NCBI GenBank assembly: GCA_937954195.1
Contig: CALFYR010000673.1
Span: forward strand, 1 to 5,472
Reading direction: 5' to 3'
Source: an uncultured Dehalococcoidia bacterium
Lineage (GTDB): Bacteria > Chloroflexota > Dehalococcoidia > Tepidiformales > Tepidiformaceae
DNA: 5,472 nucleotides
Under the pieces are notes generated by a model that saw only the letters and a list, made by a program, of their open reading frames with translations, did not search any database and was not told the origin of the DNA. Positions 1 through 5,472 of the stretch are shown here, in pieces. The position numbers and the translations under genes were made by a program. Every line of letters begins with the position of its first letter. Position 1 is the stretch's first letter.

Positions 1-290
1 AGAACCAGGTCCCGCCGGTCCTGGACGCGACGGCTTCGCGAGACGAAGCCAACGAGGGTTCGCCGGTGGAACAGCCGGAAGCGAACCCGGAAGGCACCGT
101 TGTCACGCTGGCGTTCACGCTTCAAGCCACGCAAGAGGTCCTGCTCGCCGCCGAGAAGGGGAGCATCCGGCTCGTCGTCCGTGCACCCGGCGACGACGAA
201 ATCGTGGAACTCGACGACTCAACGTTCCTGTCGCTCGCCGATCCGCTCTTCCAGGAGCTGATCCTCGAAGCACTCCGGCAGCAGCAGTAA
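1..290 (+). CDS. cpaB: Flp pilus assembly protein CpaB/RcpC-like, 3' end only
   Basis: This is the C-terminal 95 residues of a protein whose start lies left of the window; the frame is open from base 3 to a TAA at 288-290. A GTG at 66 could open a 74-residue ORF, but the frame continues upstream without a stop, so a truncated longer gene is more likely. The recognisable part is the segment VTLAFTLQATQEVLLAAEKG followed by SIRLVVRAPGDDE. It resembles the end of CpaB/RcpC proteins, where a 'VTLAlTpeqAe.l.lA...G.irLalR' stretch follows the SAF-like region. In the family this is an extracytoplasmic protein of the Tad/Flp pilus machine, tethered by an N-terminal membrane segment not visible here. 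After the motif comes an acidic, helix-like tail ending in three glutamines. The position just before tadZ supports the call. With only the tail visible, another periplasmic Tad component cannot be excluded. Confidence 0.72.
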   Translation, partial: NQVPPVLDATASRDEANEGSPVEQPEANPEGTVVTLAFTLQATQEVLLAAEKGSIRLVVRAPGDDEIVELDDSTFLSLADPLFQELILEALRQQQ

Positions 291-302
291 GGAAGGCTCC
301 CC

Positions 303-1502
303 ATGGGACGAAACCCGCTCGTCATGATCATCGATGAAGACCCCATCTTCCGGCAGGAACTGCAGGGGATGCTGACGCCGGCCCGGCTTGCCGTGGTAGC
401 CGATTGTGGCTACGGCGTCGAAGCTGCGACCCTCGCCGAGGAGCTCAAGCCCGACCTCATCCTGGCCTCGGTCGAGGATCCGGTGGCGAGGGCCGTGCAA
501 ACCATCGACGCGGTTCGCGGCATCCTGCCGAACTCGCCTGTCATCGCGTATTCGAGCACGAGCGAGATGTCCGTGATCCGCCAGATCATGCACGCGGGCG
601 CGCGAGACATCCTCGTCCATCCGTTCAAGGTGGGGGAGCTGCTTTCGGCCATCGAAATGGCGATGCGGACCGTGGATACGGAGGCGCCCCGCCAGGCGCA
701 GTCCGCGGGCACGATCCTGACCGTCTTCGGGGCGAAGGGTGGCATCGGCAAGACGACGATTGCGACCAACGTGGCCACGGCGATCGCGCGTGACACGGAC
801 AGCTCAGTCTGCATCATCGACCTCGATACGCGGTTCGGCGACGTCGCCATCATGCTGGACATCGAACCGCAGGTGACCGTCGCGGAAATGGCGGCACAGG
901 TCCGATCGCTGGACCGGCAGTCGTTCAAGTCATCCCTTATCGAACATTCGACCGGCGTCTACGTCCTGCCATCGCCGAAACATCCGAACGACTGGCGCCA
1001 GGTCGAGGCAGCCGACATCAAGGAACTGGCTCAGTTCGCCAGCCGGATCTTCGATTACGTGCTGCTCGACACGCCCGGCGCGTTCAACGACATCGTCGGG
1101 GCGGCACTGGAGGTGGCGACCCAGGTGCTCGTCGTCACCAGCGTGGATATGGCGAGCATCAAGGACACGTCGTTCATCCTGGATGTGCTCGAGAGCGAAG
1201 GTTTCCCGGACGACCGGCTGTTCCTGACGGTAAACCACCCAAACGGCGCCAACACCATCCGCGCCGCCGACATCGAGCGGGTGCTGCGGAAGAAGGTGTT
1301 CTGGGAGATCCCGCACGATTCGCAGATGACGATGGCGACCCAGGTGGGTTCGCCGGTGGTGGTCGCGCGACCACGTTCCCGGGCGGCTGCGAACCTCACC
1401 GGTCTGGCCGCGAAGATCACGGGCCGCGACGCCACTGTGGCCCGAAAGACGTCATCGCCCGGCCTGTTGCGCCGGCTCATTCCCGTTGGCCAGAAGGCAT
1501 GA
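303..1502 (+). CDS. cpaE: Tad pilus localisation ATPase TadZ/CpaE (receiver-like domain plus MinD/ParA ATPase)
   Basis: The 399-residue protein has two domains. Residues 5-122 look like a response-regulator receiver fold with the acidic pair D11/E12. The phosphoacceptor position reads Ser (S56 in PDLILAS) and the conserved Lys before the Pro reads His (H106 in LVHPF), so it is probably a non-phosphorylated pseudo-receiver. Residues 136-375 are a MinD/ParA-type ATPase. It has a full deviant Walker A, GAKGGIGKTT at 143-152 with signature lysine K145, then IIDLDTRFGD at 171-180 and Walker B YVLLDTPG at 252-259. The family places the Tad pilus machine in the cell, often at a pole, and acts at the cytoplasmic membrane face. 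The C-terminus is basic and may be amphipathic (GLLRRLIP, 387-394). The ATG is preceded by AAGGAAGG at 289-296 with a 6-nt spacer. It lies 12 nt after the CpaB-like gene and 25 nt before tadA. The family call is strong; localisation is inferred. Confidence 0.93.
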   Translation: MGRNPLVMIIDEDPIFRQELQGMLTPARLAVVADCGYGVEAATLAEELKPDLILASVEDPVARAVQTIDAVRGILPNSPVIAYSSTSEMSVIRQIMHAGARDILVHPFKVGELLSAIEMAMRTVDTEAPRQAQSAGTILTVFGAKGGIGKTTIATNVATAIARDTDSSVCIIDLDTRFGDVAIMLDIEPQVTVAEMAAQVRSLDRQSFKSSLIEHSTGVYVLPSPKHPNDWRQVEAADIKELAQFASRIFDYVLLDTPGAFNDIVGAALEVATQVLVVTSVDMASIKDTSFILDVLESEGFPDDRLFLTVNHPNGANTIRAADIERVLRKKVFWEIPHDSQMTMATQVGSPVVVARPRSRAAANLTGLAAKITGRDATVARKTSSPGLLRRLIPVGQKA

Positions 1503-1513
1503 GCGCCGGACAG

Positions 1514-1520
1514 AAAGGGG
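1514..1520 (+). promoter_or_regulatory. Ribosome binding site for tadA, deciding a GTG start
   Basis: AAAGGGG lies 7 nt before GTG at 1528. The first in-frame ATG, at 1540, is 19 nt away and too far from this site, so the GTG is the better start. Confidence 0.65.
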
Positions 1521-1527
1521 CGATTGA

Positions 1528-2916
1528 GTGAGCGACATCATGCGCAAAGACGAGCTGCCCGGGCTCAAGTTCGGTGGATCTCGCGAGGGGCTCGCCTCGG
1601 CGATGTCCAGCGCCGCGCGGCCGGTACTCAAACCACCTTCCGGGCCGGACCTACCGACGATGGTCGCGGCTCTCCACGAAGCAATCATCACGAACCTCGA
1701 CGCGGACAAGCTCGACGCGGCGCCACCAGCCGAGGCCCGGAAGCTGGTCGAAGAGGCGATTGCCGCACTCATCGCGAACGGCGACTACCCGGTCTACGGT
1801 GAGGTTCGGCAGCGGCTCATCTCGCTGGTCGCCGATGAAGTGCTGGGACTTGGACCGATCCAGGCCCTGGTCGATGACGACAGCGTCACTGAGGTGATGG
1901 TGAACGGGGCAACGTCCGTGTACTACGAGCGTGACGGTGTGATTCACCCGAGCGACGTGACGTTCCGGAACGAAGAACACGTGCGGCGCGTGGCCGAGCG
2001 CATCCTCTCTCAGATTGGGCGTCGCGTGGATGAAGGCACCCCGATGGTCGACGCACGGCTCGCGGATGGCTCCCGCGTCAACATCACGATTCCCCCGGCA
2101 ACGCCCGCGCACCCGACGATCACCATCAGGAAGTTCCGGCGCGACCGTTACCGGATCGAGGACCTCATCGCCGCGAATACGCTGGACGAGCGCATGGCCG
2201 AGTTCCTTGGCGCATGCACGACCTACAAGCTGAACGTCCTGATCTCCGGCGGTACCGGCTCAGGTAAGACGACGTTCCTCAATGCGCTCTCGGCATACAT
2301 CCCGAGGAATGAGCGGATCATCACCATCGAAGACCCGGTGGAGCTCGCGCTGCAGCAGCGGCACGTCATCAAGATGGAGGCGCGCCCGCCGGACATGAAC
2401 GGCGCGCACTCGATTACGCAGCGGGACCTGTTGCGCAATGCGCTTCGCATGCGACCGGACCGCATCATCATCGGCGAAATCCGCGGAGCGGAAGCGTTCG
2501 AGATGCTCCAGGCGATGAACACCGGCCACGAAGGTTCGCTCTCAACGGTCCACGCCAACAGCCCACGCGACGCCCTGGCCCGCGTGGAAAACATGGTGCT
2601 GATGGCGGGCGTGGAACTGCCGGTGACCGCGATCCGTGAACAGGTCGCGTCCGCGCTCCACCTCATCATCCAGCTTCAGCGCTTCCCGGATGGCATCCGG
2701 CGGATCGTCCGGGTTTCCGAAATCACGGGGATGGAAGGGTCGACCGTCACGCTCCAGGACCTGTTCATCTTCAAGGCCGAGGGCCTGAACGCAGAGGGCC
2801 AGGTCGTCGGTTCGTACCGTCCGACCGGACTCCGGCCGACGTTCTCCGAGCAGCTCTCGCTCATGGGGTGCGACCTGCCGCCCGAACTCTTCCTGGCGGG
2901 AGGGACGATTCGATGA
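1528..2916 (+). CDS. tadA: Tad/Flp pilus assembly ATPase TadA/CpaF (type II/IV secretion ATPase family)
   Basis: The 462-residue protein is the cytoplasmic hexameric ATPase that drives Tad/Flp pilus assembly; in Caulobacter, CpaF is reported to power both extension and retraction. Residues 1-75 are variable. Residues 80-210 form the family N-terminal domain (VADEVLGLGPIQALVDDD, then EVMVNG). The RecA-like core follows: Walker A GGTGSGKTT at 241-249, Asp box IITIEDPVEL at 264-273, Walker B IIIGEIRGAEA at 313-323 with catalytic E317, and His box NTGHEGSLSTVHANSP at 331-346 with H334 and H342. All the ATPase motifs look intact. The C-terminus (GSYRPTGLRPTF, then LPPELF) is also CpaF-like. Full length is near the family norm. 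GTG is preferred over ATG at 1540 because of the Shine-Dalgarno spacing. The stop overlaps the tadB start (ATGA), which implies translational coupling of the motor to its platform protein. PilB/GspE is less likely because of the CpaF-type ends and the neighbours. Confidence 0.97.
   Translation: MSDIMRKDELPGLKFGGSREGLASAMSSAARPVLKPPSGPDLPTMVAALHEAIITNLDADKLDAAPPAEARKLVEEAIAALIANGDYPVYGEVRQRLISLVADEVLGLGPIQALVDDDSVTEVMVNGATSVYYERDGVIHPSDVTFRNEEHVRRVAERILSQIGRRVDEGTPMVDARLADGSRVNITIPPATPAHPTITIRKFRRDRYRIEDLIAANTLDERMAEFLGACTTYKLNVLISGGTGSGKTTFLNALSAYIPRNERIITIEDPVELALQQRHVIKMEARPPDMNGAHSITQRDLLRNALRMRPDRIIIGEIRGAEAFEMLQAMNTGHEGSLSTVHANSPRDALARVENMVLMAGVELPVTAIREQVASALHLIIQLQRFPDGIRRIVRVSEITGMEGSTVTLQDLFIFKAEGLNAEGQVVGSYRPTGLRPTFSEQLSLMGCDLPPELFLAGGTIR
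2898..2905 (+). promoter_or_regulatory. Ribosome binding site for tadB inside the tadA 3' end, deciding the start
   Basis: GGGAGGGA lies 7 nt before ATG at 2913. The upstream in-frame GTG at 2868 has no such site and would force a 49-nt overlap with tadA, so 2913 is preferred. Confidence 0.7.
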
Positions 2917-3881
2917 TCGAACTCGTTGCGGCGCTGGCCGGCGCGGTCAGCGTCTTCGTTGGAGTTGGAGCGCTTACGGGCCAGTTCTCAGGAACTGAGC
3001 GGCGGCTGGCAGCCCGGACCGTGACCCTCCAACGTGGTGGCGTCGAGGAGAAGCCCAGGGAGCTTTCGGCCGCGCTGCTCAAAGATGACGACATCGCCGG
3101 AAGCAAGCGCCTGAGCGACATGCTGCGCCGATACGGTTGGGTGGCGAGCCGCGCCTCGCTCCTTAGCAAGGCCGACCTTCCTCTGAAGGTGAGTGAGTAC
3201 GTCCTGATACTCATCGTGGCGTTCGGCGTCACCGCGGGGATTGTGGGGCTGATTTCGCAGCTCTGGCTGGTCGGGCTTCTGTTCGGGGTCGTGGCCGTTA
3301 TCTGCATCGAGCTCTGGGTGCGAGCACGGGCGCGCTCCAGGTTGGCCGAATTCAACAAGCAACTCCCGACGGCTCTGCAAGTGATGGCTACCTCGCTGCG
3401 AAGCGGCTTCGGGATCATGGAGGCGGTGAACACCGTCAGCCGCGAGATGGACGATCCGCTGGCCGGGGAGTTCGGCCAGATCATCGACCAGGCAAGGGTC
3501 GGCGGTTCGTTCGAAGCCGGCGTTGAGGCGATGGTCGAACGCGTCGATAGTGCCGACCTGAAGATTGTCGCTCGGGCGTTGGAGATCCATCGCAAGGTCG
3601 GCGGCGACCTCGCATCGATCCTCGATAGCGTGGCTGCGACCATGCGCGAACGCGAGGAACTTCGCGGCCACATCATCGCCCTCACGGCGCAGCAGCGGCT
3701 CGGCGGCATGATCGTTGGCCTTTTGCCTGCATGGGTGGTCGGCTTCTTCCTGGTCGTAAACCCCGAATTCATTTCGCCATTGTGGGAAGAACCCATCGGG
3801 CGGCTGCTACTGGCGGCCGGCGCGGCCATGGAGGTCGTCGCGTTCTTCGCGATGCGCCGAATCATGACGATTGAGGTGTAG
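2913..3881 (+). CDS. tadB: Tad pilus inner-membrane platform protein TadB (type II secretion F domain)
   Basis: The 322-residue membrane protein is one of two platform subunits on which the TadA ATPase acts. The first helix is at residues 1-21. A soluble stretch (about 25-95) follows, then two helices at about 97-115 and 118-136. The cytoplasmic T2SF/GspF domain spans about 146-265: LPTALQVMATSLRSGFGIME, then a charged helical bundle with DPLAGEF and ALEIHRKVGGDLASILD. Two more helices lie at about 266-283 and 297-313. This layout and length fit TadB. ATG at 2913 overlaps the tadA stop in ATGA and has a strong ribosome site inside tadA; a GTG at 2868 would add 15 residues rich in Arg and Pro and is rejected. 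tadC follows 2 nt after the stop, so the pair is co-translated or nearly so. TadB and TadC are paralogous; the order after tadA and the longer N-terminal soluble region favour TadB for this one. Confidence 0.94.
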   Translation: MIELVAALAGAVSVFVGVGALTGQFSGTERRLAARTVTLQRGGVEEKPRELSAALLKDDDIAGSKRLSDMLRRYGWVASRASLLSKADLPLKVSEYVLILIVAFGVTAGIVGLISQLWLVGLLFGVVAVICIELWVRARARSRLAEFNKQLPTALQVMATSLRSGFGIMEAVNTVSREMDDPLAGEFGQIIDQARVGGSFEAGVEAMVERVDSADLKIVARALEIHRKVGGDLASILDSVAATMREREELRGHIIALTAQQRLGGMIVGLLPAWVVGFFLVVNPEFISPLWEEPIGRLLLAAGAAMEVVAFFAMRRIMTIEV

Positions 3882-3883
3882 AG

Positions 3884-4774
3884 ATGGAACTGCTTGCTGC
3901 CGCATGCGCCGCCGGCGCGGTCTTCATCGGGCTGATCACGCTCATCACCTCCGGGCAGGCTGCCGTCGCTTCGCGATTGGATAGGTTCGAACGGAACGGT
4001 GCGGCAACAAGGGACGAACTGCTGGCCGAGCCTTTCGCCGCTCGTGTTGGCATACCGGTGATGGATCGGCTCCGTTCCATTGCATCGCGGTTGCTTCCAT
4101 CCGAGTGGGCAACAGGCCTTGAGCGGCGGCTGTTGTTGGCCGGCGAGCCGATCTCCCTGCACGGCTTTCTCACCATGTGGCTCCTCTCCGCATGCGCAGG
4201 AGTGGTGCTGGTCGCGCTGGGAATTGGCCAGGCCAACGGATTGACCGGTATCGGTGCGCTGTTGTTAATCGGGCTGCTGTTCGCCATCGCTCCGCTCTAC
4301 TGGCTCAGGCTTCGGGTGGCGGCGCGGAAGCGAGCGCTCATTAAGGCTCTCCCCGACGCGGTGGATCTGATTGTGACGACAGTAGAAGCGGGACTGGGTT
4401 TGGACGCGGCCCTTTCGGAAGTTGGGCACGAAACGGCCGGACCGCTCGGAGAGGAATTGCGGCTCACGGTTCGGGAGACGACGCTTGGCAGAAGTCGCCG
4501 CGATGCGCTTACGCGCCTGAACGAGCGCACCGATGTTCCCGAGCTGAAGACGTTCGTGCAGTCGATCATCCAGGCGGAACAGACGGGCATCCCGGTTGGC
4601 CAGGTGCTACGGACCCAGGCCGCGCAGATACGGCTGAAGAAGCGTCAGCGTGCCGAAACTGAGGCACAACGCGCCCCGGTGAAGATGGTCGTGGTGCTTG
4701 CGTTGCTGGTGCTCCCGGCCATGCTGCTCATGGTGATTGGGCCGGCCGCGATGCGTATGGCGGACCAGTTCTAG
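3884..4774 (+). CDS. tadC: Tad pilus inner-membrane platform protein TadC (type II secretion F domain)
   Basis: The 296-residue membrane protein is the second platform subunit and presumably pairs with TadB. Helix 1 is at residues 3-22. A soluble stretch follows that includes LERRLLLAGEP (79-89), a feature common in TadB/TadC before the second helix. Helices 2 and 3 are at about 95-114 and 121-141. The T2SF domain runs about 156-265 (ALPDAVDLIVTTVEAGLGLD, later FVQSIIQAEQTGIPVGQVL), and a final helix is at 267-287. The segment RLKKRQRAETEAQRAPVKM before the last helix is typical of TadC. The ATG has GAGGTG at 3873-3878 with a 5-nt spacer, inside the end of tadB. The tadC stop TAG (4772-4774) is part of a CTAG shared with the convergent gene, and no terminator hairpin with a T-run follows. 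No TadD/E/F/G gene comes after it, so the operon appears to end here. Confidence 0.94.
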   Translation: MELLAAACAAGAVFIGLITLITSGQAAVASRLDRFERNGAATRDELLAEPFAARVGIPVMDRLRSIASRLLPSEWATGLERRLLLAGEPISLHGFLTMWLLSACAGVVLVALGIGQANGLTGIGALLLIGLLFAIAPLYWLRLRVAARKRALIKALPDAVDLIVTTVEAGLGLDAALSEVGHETAGPLGEELRLTVRETTLGRSRRDALTRLNERTDVPELKTFVQSIIQAEQTGIPVGQVLRTQAAQIRLKKRQRAETEAQRAPVKMVVVLALLVLPAMLLMVIGPAAMRMADQF

Positions 4775-5238
4775 GCAGCGCGAAGTTCGCCGCGTTCGGC
4801 CCGCCGGTACTCCTCGAGGCGGGTGATCGCGGCAGGACGCATCTCGGCGACGATAGCCGCGTCGAACGAGCGGGCGGCCATGCGGACCTGGAGAAGGCTA
4901 AACGGCAGGAGCATCGGGACCACGAGCTGTGGAGAAAGGCCCGATCCCGTGAATTGCGACACGCCGGCCGCGAAGTATGCCCCGGCAAAGACGCCGCCCA
5001 CGAGCAGCCAGTCCAGCCTCGTCTGCTTTTCCAGCGGAACACGTCGTCCGAGGCGCACGTTGAGGCCCGCCTGCGCGAACGACAGCACGGAGCGAACTCC
5101 GGCGATAGGTGCGAACAGCCAGCCCAGTGGCCCCATGAGCATGAACACCGCCCACAGGCTGATGAGCGAGCCAACACGCCAATAGCCAGACATGCGCCAG
5201 TCCCAGAACGAATCAACGGCGGCGAGCGAACGGGCCAT
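4771..5238 (-). CDS. Small Trp-rich integral membrane protein of unknown function
   Basis: I do not recognise this gene. From ATG at 5238 it encodes 155 residues; a GTG at 5307 would add 23, and an ATG at 5190 would give 139. None has a good ribosome site: an AGGA lies only 1 nt before the 5238 ATG, and a GGGA lies 7 nt before 5190. The frame looks real because its third codon positions are strongly G/C and it holds three plausible membrane helices (about 23-45, 75-96 and 102-122). The competing 232-residue frame on the same strand is a Ser/Arg/Cys-rich shadow. Five of its six tryptophans fall within residues 12-40, around the first helix. A basic loop (RLGRRVPLEKQTR) separates helices 1 and 2, and a charged helical tail (ITRLEEYRRAERGELRAA) ends it. 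It converges on tadC and shares a CTAG stop, so position alone gives no reason to call it a pilus gene. Confidence 0.72.
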   Translation of the reverse strand: MARSLAAVDSFWDWRMSGYWRVGSLISLWAVFMLMGPLGWLFAPIAGVRSVLSFAQAGLNVRLGRRVPLEKQTRLDWLLVGGVFAGAYFAAGVSQFTGSGLSPQLVVPMLLPFSLLQVRMAARSFDAAIVAEMRPAAITRLEEYRRAERGELRAA

Positions 5239-5372
5239 ATCCTGATGGTCGACCGTTGCGGCTCGGTTCCAAAGGAGGGATGCCACGCAAAGCGTCGATG
5301 CTGCCACTGATATTCGTGAGGTGAAGCACCTACGCTCGCGTATCCACAGCGGCTGCGCAGGAGTTTGGACGG

Positions 5373-5388
5373 CCGCCGGGCTCGGCGG
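5373..5388. repeat. GC-rich inverted repeat in the intergenic region
   Basis: CCGCCG, loop GGCT, CGGCGG form a perfect 6-bp hairpin. No T-run follows on either strand, so it does not look like an intrinsic terminator. It sits upstream of the - strand membrane-protein gene. In GC-rich DNA such a repeat can arise by chance. Confidence 0.35.
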
Positions 5389-5428
5389 AGCAGTCGGTTT
5401 CGTGTGCCGTCACCCCGCCCCACCAACG

Positions 5429-5457
5429 AAAAGAGCCCGACGTTATCGTCGAGCTCT
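5429..5457 (-). terminator. Likely intrinsic terminator for a leftward gene beyond the right edge
   Basis: On the - strand AGAGC, one mismatch, CGACG, loop ATAA, then CGTCG and GCTCT form an 11-position stem with ten pairs. It is followed by TTTTCGTTGG, whose first T is the last paired base. The T-run lies only on the - strand side; on the + strand the hairpin is followed by GAATCTGAAAACTGG. This points to a transcript coming from the right and stopping before the membrane-protein gene. The T-tract is short, so efficiency is uncertain. Confidence 0.6.
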
Positions 5458-5472
5458 GAATCTGAAAACTGG

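Noticed and set aside
56..1359. A 14-bp direct repeat, GGGTTCGCCGGTGG, at 56-69 and 1346-1359.
   Set aside because: Both copies lie inside coding sequence and encode the same Gly-Ser-Pro-Val with the same preferred codons. There is no flanking similarity or mobile-element structure.
2861..4162. A 433-residue open frame on the - strand, antisense to tadB and tadC.
   Set aside because: Its translation is a low-complexity Ser/Arg/Ala/Thr-rich string with no recognisable domain, and it lies fully opposite two strong family genes. Long antisense frames are common opposite high-GC genes.
4780..4790. GCGAAGTTCGC palindrome just after tadC as a possible terminator.
   Set aside because: The stem could form only about 4 pairs with a 3-nt loop, it has no T-run on either strand, and it lies within the coding region of the convergent gene.
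5271..5324. AAAGGAGGG followed directly by ATG on the + strand, opening a 14-codon ORF ending in TGA.
   Set aside because: The AGGAGG core is only 1 nt from the ATG, which is too close for normal initiation, and the peptide is very short with no context. The next in-frame ATG (5298) is too far from the site. It is probably chance.
4728..5426. A 232-residue frame on the - strand overlapping the membrane-protein gene.
   Set aside because: It is rich in Ser, Arg, Cys and Trp with no membrane or domain pattern, while the alternative frame at 4771-5238 has coherent helices and G/C-biased third positions. It would also run into tadC by 47 bp.
5239..5428. Search for a promoter of the - strand membrane-protein gene.
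   Set aside because: No convincing -35/-10 pair with proper spacing is visible. A GGATAC-like stretch near 5341-5346 has no matching -35, so no promoter is called.

Overview
The window is high-GC DNA carrying most of a Tad (tight adherence)/Flp type IVc pilus assembly operon on the + strand. Facing it is one small membrane-protein gene on the - strand. The order is the 3' end of a CpaB/RcpC-like gene, then tadZ/cpaE, tadA/cpaF, tadB and tadC. No gene in the window is disrupted, and there are no tRNA or rRNA genes, insertion sequences or CRISPR arrays.

Layout: positions 1-290 hold the last 95 residues of a CpaB-like protein. After 12 nt comes the TadZ/CpaE ATPase (303-1502), and after 25 nt the TadA/CpaF secretion ATPase (1528-2916, GTG start). 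TadB (2913-3881) overlaps tadA by an ATGA junction, and TadC (3884-4774) follows 2 nt later. The tadC stop lies in a palindromic CTAG that also supplies the stop of the convergent gene (4771-5238 on the - strand), so no spacer or terminator separates the two units. The remaining right-hand stretch (5239-5472) is non-coding as far as I can tell. It holds a GC-rich hairpin and, near the edge, a likely intrinsic terminator for a leftward gene beyond the window.

How the genes work together (family knowledge): TadA is the hexameric ATPase that powers the pilus motor. TadB and TadC are the inner-membrane platform proteins it acts on. TadZ is a MinD/ParA-type protein that positions the machine, often at a cell pole. 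CpaB/RcpC is an extracytoplasmic assembly protein. Pilin, prepilin peptidase and TadE/F-type minor pilins are not in the window.

Organism: in diderm tad loci the secretin gene rcpA/cpaC normally lies between rcpC and tadZ. Here the CpaB-like gene runs straight into tadZ. With the high GC content, this suggests a bacterium without a secretin-bearing outer membrane, perhaps Chloroflexota or another high-GC monoderm group. This is an inference; no marker gene settles it.

I see no clearly new system. The points most worth a second look are the degenerate receiver domain of TadZ beside an intact ATPase site, the secretin-less order, the shared CTAG stop, and the unrecognised Trp-rich membrane protein.
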